Shown here piece after piece: positions 57,864 through 64,000 of a DNA stretch of 64,000 nucleotides. Source of the stretch: Micromonospora musae (GTDB taxonomy: Bacteria > Actinomycetota > Actinomycetes > Mycobacteriales > Micromonosporaceae). Location of the stretch: assembly GCF_003626635.1 (NCBI RefSeq), contig NZ_RAZT01000004.1:248001-312000 (forward strand), read 5' to 3'. Position 1 is the stretch's first letter; every line of letters begins with the position of its first letter. Both the position numbers and the translations under genes were made by a program. The notes beneath the pieces are model-generated. The model was given only the letters and a program-made list of their open reading frames with translations, ran no database searches and had not been told where the DNA came from.

Positions 57864-59495
57864 ATGTCTCACGGGCAGCGACCCGCACTGATCGCTCACG
57901 ACCTCGTCCGCATCCGGGGCCCGCGCCGCGTCCTCGACGGGATCTCCCTGACCGCCACGCCCGGGCACCGGATCGGACTCATCGGCGAGAACGGAACCGG
58001 CAAGACCACCCTGCTACGAATCCTGGCGGGGGCGGACGAACCGGACAGCGGCACCGTGACCCGCCCATCGGACCTCGGCTTCCTGCACCAGGAACTGCCC
58101 TTCACCCCGACGGCCACCGTCGCCGAGATCCTCGACGACGCCCTGCGTGAGGCGCGCAGCGACCTCGCCGACCTGGACCGGCTCGGCACCGCGCTGGCGT
58201 CCGCGACTGAGGAGAGCGAGGAGCACGCCCAACTGCTGGCCGCGTACGGCGAGACGCTGGAGCGCGCGCAGGACCGTGACGCCTGGGACGCCGACCGACG
58301 GGCCCGCACGGTGCTCGCCGGGCTCGGACTCGACGGGATCCCGCACGACCGGACCCTGGCCACCCTCTCCGGCGGTCAACGGGGCCGGCTGGCCCTGGCC
58401 GCGCTGCTGATCCGCCGTCCGGCGGCGCTCGTGCTCGACGAGCCCACCAACCACCTCGACGACGCGGCGGCGACCTTCTGCGAGGAGCAGCTGCGCACGA
58501 TGCCCGGCGTGGTCGTGGTGGCCACGCACGACCGGGCGTTCCTCGACGCGGTCTGCACCGATCTCGTCGACCTGGATCCGGCGGTCGACGGCCCGGTGCG
58601 CTTCGGCGGCAACTACACCGCGTACCTCGCCACGAAGCGCGCCGAGGCCGAGCGCTGGCGCCGCCGCCACGACGAGGAGCAGCAGCAGCTCGCCGAGCTG
58701 CGGGTGGCCGCCGCCGTGACCGGGCATCAGGTCGCCCACGGCCGTGCCCCTCGGGACAGCGAGAAGATGGGGTACGGGCACACCGCCGGCCGCGTGCAGA
58801 ACCAGATCTCCCGCCGCGTCCGGGACGCCACCCGTCGGCTGGAGACGCTCGAACGTCACCAGGTCGCCGCGCCACCGGAACCGCTGCGCTTCCACACCCC
58901 GCTGCTCGCCACCGACGGCGGCGACGAGGTCGCCGTGGCGGTACGGGGGATGGTGGTGCCCGGTCGGCTCCGGCTCGACCGGCTCGACGTCGCGGCCACC
59001 GACCGCCTGCTGGTGAGCGGTCCGAACGGCGCGGGCAAATCCACCCTCCTCGCGGTACTTGCCGGGCGTCTCGCCGCCGAGGGGGCCGTCCGGCGGCGGC
59101 CCGGCCTGAGAGTCGGTCTGCTGACCCAGGACACCTCCTTCGACGACTCCCGACGGACCGCGCGGGAGATCTTCACGGCCACCGTCGGAGCGGCACGGGC
59201 CGAGGAGGTACCCCTCTCCTCACTCGGGCTGCTCGCCGCCGCCGACCTCGACCGGCCGGCGGCGGCGCTCTCCGTCGGCCAACGTCGCCGGCTCGCGCTG
59301 GCGCTGCTCGTCGCGGACCCACCGGAGCTGCTGTTGCTGGACGAGCCGACGAACCATCTCTCGCCGCGACTCTGCGACGAGCTGGAGGAGGCGTTGGGCG
59401 CGGGGCCGGGCGCGATCGTGCTCGCCAGCCACGACCGACGACTGCGCTCCCGCTGGCAGGGCCGGGAGATCACCCTGGTCGGCGGTCCTGAGTAG
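57864..59495 (+). CDS. ABC-F protein, ribosome-protection antibiotic-resistance type
   Basis: 543 residues, two NBDs and no membrane helices. NBD1: Walker A GENGTGKTT, signature LSGGQRGR, Walker B LVLDEPTNHLDD. NBD2: Walker A GPNGAGKST, signature LSVGQRRR, Walker B LLLDEPTNHLS. The charged linker between them (about 250-340, ERWRRRHDEEQQQLAEL and following) is the P-site interaction motif that reaches the ribosome. Members of this group displace macrolides, lincosamides or pleuromutilins. ATG at 57864 has GAGG upstream; an in-frame ATG at 57807 would extend it by 19 residues. A possible attenuator leader precedes it. Confidence 0.92.
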   Translation: MSHGQRPALIAHDLVRIRGPRRVLDGISLTATPGHRIGLIGENGTGKTTLLRILAGADEPDSGTVTRPSDLGFLHQELPFTPTATVAEILDDALREARSDLADLDRLGTALASATEESEEHAQLLAAYGETLERAQDRDAWDADRRARTVLAGLGLDGIPHDRTLATLSGGQRGRLALAALLIRRPAALVLDEPTNHLDDAAATFCEEQLRTMPGVVVVATHDRAFLDAVCTDLVDLDPAVDGPVRFGGNYTAYLATKRAEAERWRRRHDEEQQQLAELRVAAAVTGHQVAHGRAPRDSEKMGYGHTAGRVQNQISRRVRDATRRLETLERHQVAAPPEPLRFHTPLLATDGGDEVAVAVRGMVVPGRLRLDRLDVAATDRLLVSGPNGAGKSTLLAVLAGRLAAEGAVRRRPGLRVGLLTQDTSFDDSRRTAREIFTATVGAARAEEVPLSSLGLLAAADLDRPAAALSVGQRRRLALALLVADPPELLLLDEPTNHLSPRLCDELEEALGAGPGAIVLASHDRRLRSRWQGREITLVGGPE

Positions 59496-59508
59496 CGCGA
59501 ACAGCCTC

Positions 59509-59796
59509 GTGGTCGAGCGGCTGCTGGGCGTGGACTCGAGGGTGATCCCCGCCGCCGAAGCGTGGTCGGGGGCCGAGCACCAGAACGTGGGCATCTTCTA
59601 CCAGGTCCGGATCACCGGTGGCACGCTCCGGCCCGAGGTGAACGGCTCGGTCGCCGAGTCGGTCTGGACTCCGATACCCGAGGTGGCTCGCCTGTGTCGA
59701 TCATCGCTGGTGGACGTCGGTCTCGCGCTGGCGCAGACCCTTCCGGCCACCGGCCACGTCCCGTACGTCCCGGTCGGCGGCCTGATCCAGCACTGA
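59509..59796 (+). pseudogene. C-terminal fragment of a Nudix hydrolase
   Basis: A 95-codon frame that reads like the second half of a Nudix protein: LLGVDSRVIPA, HNVGIFYQVRI-like QNVGIFYQVRITGG, SVAESVWTPIPEVARL, and a conserved end VPVGGLIQH. The Nudix box (GX5EX7REUXEEXGU) and everything before it are missing; the fragment starts right after the ABC-F stop. It is therefore a truncated remnant, not likely to be an active hydrolase. Whether it is still translated by coupling to the ABC-F stop is unclear. Confidence 0.7.
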
Positions 59797-59813
59797 GACG
59801 CCGTGTCGACGCT

Positions 59814-59862
59814 CCTGACCGATCTGCCCCCCGGGTCGACGAACCGGGCGCAGATCGCTCAG
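59814..59862. terminator. Convergent terminator after the Nudix remnant
   Basis: CCTGA-C-CGATCTGC pairs with GCAGATCG-C-TCAGG, with an inner CCCGG/CCGGG stem. It lies between the remnant's stop and the stop of the convergent secreted-protein gene. Confidence 0.7.
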
Positions 59863-59875
59863 GTCGACGAATCGC

Positions 59876-60406
59876 CTAGTCCACGTCGGTGCAGACGTCG
59901 TGGGTGCTGCCGTGCACCATCGTGATGGTCTTGTGGACGTAGGTCGGATCGAACTCGACGACGTACACGCCGTCGACGATCCAGATGCCGCGTGGCAGGC
60001 TGCCGGCGTTCTCGCGGAAGCCGAGCAGTACGGGTCCGGTCACGTACCAGGTCATCGAGCCGTCCGGGGCGTATTCGACAAGTGAGGTGCCGCTCGCGTC
60101 CACCCGGGTGACGGCCCCGCTGTCGAGGTTCGTCACCTCGTCGATCAGCTTGCCGGTGTACAGCTCCCGCCGGGGCGAGCCGTCCGGGTACTCCGCGAGC
60201 ACCAGCTTGCGGACCTCGTCCACGACGGGCTGAACGCGGACGGCGAAGTCGCACCGCGCTCCGGCCGGCTGTTCGAACCCCTCCTGCGGTGCGGGCACCC
60301 AGCCTCCGTGCCCGGTGCCGCCGGCGACGGCGGGAGCGGAGGTGGACAGGCTCGCCACGACGACAGCCGCAGCCACCATCGACCTGACAGTCAATTTCCT
60401 GATCAT
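59876..60406 (-). CDS. Secreted hypothetical protein
   Basis: 176 residues with a clear Sec signal peptide (basic start MIRKLTVR, hydrophobic core, cleavage after SAPAVA, about residue 28). The mature part has two Cys (ARCDFAV, HDVCTDVD) that may form a disulfide, and strands such as MTWYVTGPVLLGF and GIWIVDGVYVVEFD suggesting a beta-rich fold. The family is not recognised. ATG at 60406 follows GGAG. Divergent from the SARP-zinc finger gene, 176 bases away, so it could be a target of that regulator. Confidence 0.8.
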   Translation of the reverse strand: MIRKLTVRSMVAAAVVVASLSTSAPAVAGGTGHGGWVPAPQEGFEQPAGARCDFAVRVQPVVDEVRKLVLAEYPDGSPRRELYTGKLIDEVTNLDSGAVTRVDASGTSLVEYAPDGSMTWYVTGPVLLGFRENAGSLPRGIWIVDGVYVVEFDPTYVHKTITMVHGSTHDVCTDVD

Positions 60407-60522
60407 GCTTACTCCACGCTGTTCGGCGGTTGGGCCTGACCAGCGTCGTCAACTCCGCTCACCAGATGCTGACCGTCCGCCGGCGTCCGAGCCGTCCACC
60501 CGCCGTTCCCCTTGGGTCCGGA

Positions 60523-60558
60523 CTCACCAACGGCTCACCGGGCGCGACCACCTAACGT
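60523..60558 (+). promoter_or_regulatory. Direct repeats and -10 in front of the SARP-zinc-finger gene
   Basis: CTCACC occurs at 60523-60528 and 60534-60539, an 11-base period like SARP-binding heptamer repeats, followed 13 bases later by TAACGT (60553-60558) as -10. SARPs bind just upstream of the -10, so this may be an autoregulatory site. Confidence 0.45.
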
Positions 60559-60582
60559 AGGCGCGGAGGAGGTACGACCGGC

Positions 60583-61938
60583 ATGCAGTTCCGACTACTC
60601 GGACCGTTCGAGGCGCACCAGGACGGCCGGCGTGTCGAGCTCGGCAGCCGACGACAGGAGCGCTGCATCCTCGCCGTCCTCCTGCTCGACATGGGACACC
60701 TGGTCACCACCGAACGCCTCATCGATCTGCTGTGGGACGGGCGGCCACCGTCGTCGGCGCGCGGCGCCGTGCACACCTACATCGGGCGGCTGCGCACCGC
60801 GCTGGCACCGTACGGCGCTCAGATCCGCACCGGCGGCGACGGCTACCTCGTGGAGCGCGAGCACCACGTCGACGTCGACGAGTTCAGCCAGTTCGCGCAC
60901 AGGGCGAGCGCCACCGCCGACCCGGCGCGGCGGGTGGAGCTGCTCGACCGGGCGCTGGCGCTCTGGCGGGGTCCGCTGCTCGCCGGCACGGCCGACGGTG
61001 AGCTTCGTGACCGGCTGCAGGGGCCGATCGAGGAACTCCGCCTCGCCAGTCTCGAACTGCGGGCCGAAGCGCAGCTGGCCCTCGATCGTCACGGACCGGT
61101 GATCAACGAGTTGACGCCGCTCGTCGCCCGGCACCCGACCCGCGAAGAGTTGGTCGGCACGTTGATGACCGCCCTGTACCGGGGCGGCCGGCAGGCCGAG
61201 GCGTTGGCGCTCTACCGGGCGACCCGGCGGGAGCTGGTCGAGGAGCTGGGCGTCGAGCCCGGCATGCGTCTGCGGGAGGTGCATCGGCGGATCCTGCACG
61301 ACGACCACCGCCTCGAGCGGCCCGGCCGGCCCGTGTACGAGGTGCGGGTCCAGGAGGAGTCCCTGCCGTGGAGTGTCGGCGGACACCCGGCGCTCGAGTT
61401 CTGCAACACCTTCGCCGGCTGGGGACACGAGCCGCCGCTGCCGGGCTCCGAGTGGCTTCGCACGTACCGCACCCTGGCGGTGTGGACGGGCCACCTGGGG
61501 CTGGCCGACGACGCGGCGGTCAGCCGCCTGATCGAACTCGCGCGCCGCGACCCCGACACGGCCGCCGCGGAGCTCGACGCCGGCCGCGCTCTCCGCGCCC
61601 GGCTGTACGCCTGCCTCACCGATCCCGGCGACGGTGCGGCGTTCGACGCGGTGGCTCGGCACGCGGAGGCCGCCGCGAAGACACTGGCGTTCCGGCGTGG
61701 TGTCGACGGCCGTGGCCGGTGGTGGCCGGACCTGGTCTCCGGCCTCCGGCTGCCGGTGCACGCCGTCGCCTGGAGCGCCGCCGAGCTGCTCGCCGACCCT
61801 CGCCGCGCCACCATCCGGGTGTGCCCTGACGAGAGGTGTGGTTGGTTGTTCCTCGACGAGAGCGGGATGCGCCGATGGTGCAGCCTGGCCACCTGCGGTC
61901 GGACCGCGGGCGAGGCGCCTTGCCACAGCCGTTCCTGA
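60583..61938 (+). CDS. SARP regulator fused to an ABATE/CGNR-type zinc-finger region
   Basis: 451 residues. The first 95 are a winged helix (FRLLGPFEAHQDG, LIDLLWDGRPP), then BTAD (about 96-245). In place of NB-ARC there follows an ABATE-like domain (about 262-390, GGHPALEFCNTFAGW, as in CGNR regulators) and a C-terminal zinc finger: CPDERCGWLFLDESG followed by RRWCSLATCGRT. The four Cys ligands are kept, but the hallmark CGNR reads CGRT. SARP plus CGNR is a combination I do not recall. ATG at 60583 has GGAGGAGG upstream. Probably a DNA-binding protein with two DNA-contact ends; target unknown. Confidence 0.88.
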   Translation: MQFRLLGPFEAHQDGRRVELGSRRQERCILAVLLLDMGHLVTTERLIDLLWDGRPPSSARGAVHTYIGRLRTALAPYGAQIRTGGDGYLVEREHHVDVDEFSQFAHRASATADPARRVELLDRALALWRGPLLAGTADGELRDRLQGPIEELRLASLELRAEAQLALDRHGPVINELTPLVARHPTREELVGTLMTALYRGGRQAEALALYRATRRELVEELGVEPGMRLREVHRRILHDDHRLERPGRPVYEVRVQEESLPWSVGGHPALEFCNTFAGWGHEPPLPGSEWLRTYRTLAVWTGHLGLADDAAVSRLIELARRDPDTAAAELDAGRALRARLYACLTDPGDGAAFDAVARHAEAAAKTLAFRRGVDGRGRWWPDLVSGLRLPVHAVAWSAAELLADPRRATIRVCPDERCGWLFLDESGMRRWCSLATCGRTAGEAPCHSRS

Positions 61939-62185
61939 CGCTCTCGGCACGGCACGGCATGCCACGGCGGCCGGGCGGCGGGTCTCGTACGGGCCCGGCG
62001 TTCACCGGCTGTCGATCGATCAGACGTACTTCGTCTCCGCGAGCGACCTCGAAGCGGTACCGAATCTTGATCATCAACACGTACGCGTTTGCGTTGTTTC
62101 CGGCCCGGCTGCGTCCTCTGTCATGATCGCCGACGCTCGCCCCGGTGATTAACATCCTCGCGTCACTCGAACGGGGGAGATCACT

Positions 62186-62689
62186 GTGGACCTTCATCGC
62201 AACTGGAAACCCTACGCCCGTGGACCGGCGCTGCTCGCGTTGGCGCTGGTCATGGCGTTCTCGCCGCAGATCCTGGCGGCGATGGGCCGGGAATTCGTCT
62301 TCGGGGACTGGGTCGGCTACCTGCTGGCTCTGTTCGGACTCATCGGTGGGATCAGCGCGGTACGGGAGAGCCGCCGCGCGTTCGCGGTCCGCGTCGACGA
62401 GCAGGGCGTCACCTGGGTGAACGGGACGGCCACTGTGGTCTTCCCGTGGGCGGAGGTGAGCCGGGTCTCGGTGGAGAAGCGGCCGAACTCCGGAAAGCTC
62501 AACCGCCCCAGCCTGCTGACGGTGTGGACGACCGACACGGTGGAGCGGGCGCTACCGGCCACCGTTCAGCTGACCGGGCTCCGCGGTTACCAGGTGGCCG
62601 ATCTGCACACCGTCAAGGAACCGGCGGACCAGGTGGTGGCAGCGCTGCGCCAGTACGGCGGCGACCGTTACCCCGCAGCCGTCAACTGA
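62186..62689 (+). CDS. Membrane protein with PH-like domain
   Basis: 167 residues: two hydrophobic helices (about 13-35 and 42-60) followed by a soluble part that looks like a bacterial PH domain (FAVRVDEQGVTWVNG, VVFPWAEVSRVSVEKRP). Such proteins are common in actinomycetes, next to other small membrane proteins, with unknown function. GTG at 62186 follows GGGGGAG. The 247 bases between it and the SARP gene hold no gene I can see, only a less GC-rich patch (62060-62100). A small zinc-ribbon membrane protein gene follows after 32 bases. Confidence 0.8.
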   Translation: MDLHRNWKPYARGPALLALALVMAFSPQILAAMGREFVFGDWVGYLLALFGLIGGISAVRESRRAFAVRVDEQGVTWVNGTATVVFPWAEVSRVSVEKRPNSGKLNRPSLLTVWTTDTVERALPATVQLTGLRGYQVADLHTVKEPADQVVAALRQYGGDRYPAAVN

Positions 62690-62721
62690 CCGGACGCGCC
62701 GTCATCGAGCAGGAGTCCCTC

Positions 62722-63189
62722 ATGTCCGTAACACCTCTGCCCGGGGACGCGACGTCCCCAGCGCTTCGCCCGCCCGCCGACGGGGAGTGCCAGTTCTGCG
62801 GCGGGCAGCCCGCAGTGCGGACGGCTTTCCAGTCCGTCACGAGCATCGTGATCCTCTACGTCATCTCCAGCCACCGCGGCTGGATGTGCCGCAGTTGCGG
62901 CCTCGCCATGTTCCGCCACCACGCGAACCGCAGTCTGCTTCTCGGCTGGTGGGGAGTCGGCGTGATCGCCGTACCGATGCTCCTGATCATCGATGGTTTC
63001 CGGCTGCGGCGCCTGCTGCGGCTCGACCCGCCCCGGCCGACGCCGGGTGTGGCGGCACTCTCGCCGGCGCCGCTCGACCCGGGCAAGCCGGTCCTCGCCC
63101 GGCCCGGCGCCATCCTGTCGATCGTCCTGGTGGCGATCATCGTCCTCGCGGTCGGCTGCGGGATCGCCGCCACCCTCGCCACGAGCTGA
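62722..63189 (+). CDS. Membrane protein with N-terminal zinc ribbon
   Basis: 155 residues. Two CxxC pairs (QFCGGQ preceded by EC: ECQFCGG, and MCRSCGL) form a zinc ribbon over residues 20-62; two hydrophobic helices follow (WWGVGVIAVPMLLII and the C-terminal AILSIVLVAIIVLAVGC). The Pro-rich stretch between them is probably outside the fold. A similar layout is found in actinomycete proteins of unknown role. ATG at 62722 follows AGGAG. Probably co-transcribed with the PH-like protein gene; ends at a terminator. Confidence 0.8.
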   Translation: MSVTPLPGDATSPALRPPADGECQFCGGQPAVRTAFQSVTSIVILYVISSHRGWMCRSCGLAMFRHHANRSLLLGWWGVGVIAVPMLLIIDGFRLRRLLRLDPPRPTPGVAALSPAPLDPGKPVLARPGAILSIVLVAIIVLAVGCGIAATLATS

Positions 63190-63203
63190 CGCCGCACCAC
63201 CAC

Positions 63204-63246
63204 GACCGGCCCGGCCTCCGTCCACATGCGGGGTGCCGGGCCGGTC
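63204..63246 (+). terminator. Terminator after the zinc-ribbon membrane protein gene
   Basis: Perfect 12-bp arms (GACCGGCCCGGC at 63204-63215, complement at 63235-63246) with a 19-base loop. Confidence 0.7.
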
Positions 63247-63274
63247 GGCATGCCGCCGCCGTGGCCCGTTGGTG

Positions 63275-63290
63275 CGGGACATTTGTCCCG
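63275..63290 (+). promoter_or_regulatory. 16-bp palindrome upstream of the kinase unit
   Basis: CGGGACA-TT-TGTCCCG, perfect 7-bp arms. It is centred about 57 bases before the start codon of the remnant at 63340, behind a -10-like TACGTA (63332-63337). Fits a NarL-type response-regulator activator site. Confidence 0.6.
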
Positions 63291-63339
63291 GCCGGCCGGG
63301 TACCGGCGGCTCTGCCGTCGTCCCGCCCGCGTACGTAGC

Positions 63340-63477
63340 GTGGCGGAGGTGGACGACATCGCGGTACGCCGCACCGGACTCACCCGACGGTTCGGAGCGG
63401 CACGAGCCGTCGACGACCTCGACCCGACCGTCGCGCGGGACACCACCCTCGCCCGGCTCGGGCTGCCGCTACGGTGA
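63340..63477 (+). pseudogene. Scar of an ABC ATPase gene, N-terminal 37 residues plus a short tail
   Basis: The frame reads VRRTGLTRRFGAARAVDDLDPTV, seen here as GLTRRFG, ARAVDDLD and TTLARLG, which are the first strands of an ABC-2 type ATPase up to just before Walker A. It then stops as LGLPLR. Walker A and all later motifs are gone. Promoter, palindrome and leaderless GTG at 63340 remain, and the stop overlaps the kinase start by GTGA. An in-frame deletion that removed most of the ATPase and the permease would explain this. Confidence 0.6.
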
Positions 63478-64000
63478 CCGACATGGCCGGCGCCACCCCT
63501 GCCACAGGCCCCGTCGAGCGAAGCCGGCGACGGCGCGGGCTCCTGCTCGTCGCGGCGCACACGCTGTGGCTGTGGCTGCTGCTGCCACCGGCCGCCGCGA
63601 TCACCCGGGGGCAGATCGACCACGCGCCCACGGCGACGGTCGGGCTGGTCGTCTTCGCGCTGCTCTACCTCGCGCTGGTGGCGGTGCCGGTGGCGGAGCT
63701 GCCGGTCCGACCGGCGCTGCACCACGGCGGGCTCGTCCTGCTCGCGCTGCTCGGGGTCGGGCTCGCGGCGGCGTACGCCAGTGCGCCGGAGGGCTGGCCG
63801 GTGCTGCTGATGTACGTCTGCACCGCCGGCGCCGTGGGGCTGGTCCGGGTGGGGTGGGGATTCGGCTGGGTCGGCGCCAGTACCGCCGCCGTCCTGGTGA
63901 TCGGCGTGGCGCACGGGCTGCCGGCGGACGACATCGCCCAGCTCGCACTGATCACGCTGCTCGCCGGTGCCATGACCCTTGCCTTCGCCCGGGTGGCCCG
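63474..64000 (+). CDS. Sensor histidine kinase, membrane part only (cut by window edge)
   Basis: The frame from GTG 63474 (alternative ATG 63483) is open to the end of the window, 175 codons. It shows about five to six hydrophobic segments (HTLWLWLLLPPAAA, LVVFALLYLALVAV, LVLLALLGVGLAAAYAS, LITLLAGAMTLAFA), typical of the N-terminal sensor part of NarL-group kinases such as those next to ABC-2 transporters. The catalytic half is beyond the edge. GTGA overlap with the ABC ATPase scar shows former operon organisation. Identification as a kinase is by layout and context, so moderately sure. Confidence 0.65.
   Translation, partial: MTDMAGATPATGPVERSRRRRGLLLVAAHTLWLWLLLPPAAAITRGQIDHAPTATVGLVVFALLYLALVAVPVAELPVRPALHHGGLVLLALLGVGLAAAYASAPEGWPVLLMYVCTAGAVGLVRVGWGFGWVGASTAAVLVIGVAHGLPADDIAQLALITLLAGAMTLAFARVA

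Noticed and set aside
1..64000. Secondary-metabolite gene cluster
   Set aside because: SARPs, an ABC-F protein and exporters hint at one, but no PKS, NRPS, terpene, RiPP or other core biosynthetic gene was found in the window.
1..64000. CRISPR array, insertion sequence, prophage or tRNA gene
   Set aside because: No regularly spaced repeats, transposase or integrase motifs, or cloverleaf-like sequence were noticed on either strand; a short tRNA could be missed by eye.

Overview
The window is very GC-rich DNA with frequent GTG and TTG starts, four-base GTGA stop/start overlaps, several apparently leaderless genes, and many SARP, LAL, ECF and TetR regulators. This is typical of a filamentous actinomycete; a Micromonosporaceae chromosome (for example Micromonospora) is my best guess, inferred from style only. 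No rRNA, tRNA, CRISPR array, insertion sequence, prophage gene or large biosynthetic megasynthase was recognised. It reads as an accessory, regulator-dense chromosomal region of small, mostly self-contained modules.

Layout. 1-5.4 kb: two paralogous AfsR-type SARP regulators (the first cut by the window edge) flank a small ECF sigma factor, all on the minus strand. 5.5-8.2 kb: a DHA2-type drug exporter and an aldo/keto reductase behind a palindromic operator. 8.4-9.6 kb: a TPR protein. 9.7-17.4 kb: an iron module made of a siderophore permease pair, its ATPase, a heterodimeric ABC exporter and a divergent siderophore-binding lipoprotein, arranged around one iron box. The exporter is unusually asymmetric: one subunit has lost Walker A, the catalytic Glu and the H-switch, the other has lost the LSGGQ signature, leaving one complete ATP site. 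17.5-23.1 kb: an OsmC-like protein, then an operon for a CxxC carboxymuconolactone-decarboxylase-like protein, a four-helix membrane protein and a membrane-anchored multicopper oxidase, facing a NarL-type two-component system. 23.1-28.5 kb: a lipoprotein, TspO, an ECF41 sigma factor with its AhpD-like partner (both divergent promoters fit the ECF41 pattern), a TPR protein, a half-size MFS-like protein and a GNAT.

28.6-36.9 kb: an arabinan/arabinoxylan island with a GH43-CBM42 enzyme, a GH51 arabinofuranosidase and a 1350-residue protein carrying two GH43 and two LamG domains, with a near-consensus promoter and a palindromic operator just downstream of it. 37-42.8 kb: an unrecognised gene, a SnoaL-like protein, two SDR proteins that both lack the usual catalytic Tyr, a muconolactone-isomerase-like protein, and an MFS/TetR pair with two matching operators. 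42.8-48.6 kb: a MocR regulator, an M14 metallopeptidase and a berberine-bridge-type flavoprotein. 48.8-56.4 kb: an ABC-2 transporter, a large LAL regulator, a VOC protein and a tannase-family esterase; the last two share the same palindrome upstream, in the same orientation, which suggests a small regulon. 56.6-64 kb: an SDR, an ABC-F protein with an attenuator-like leader ORF, a Nudix fragment, a secreted protein, a SARP fused to an ABATE/CGNR-type zinc finger, two membrane proteins, and a sensor kinase (cut by the edge) coupled to a deletion scar of an ABC ATPase gene.

Most modules pair a regulator with one or two enzymes or transporters (SARP/ECF, ECF41/CMD, TetR/MFS, LAL/VOC/esterase, two-component/oxidase). 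The clearest pathway-level groups are iron-siderophore handling and arabinose-polymer breakdown.
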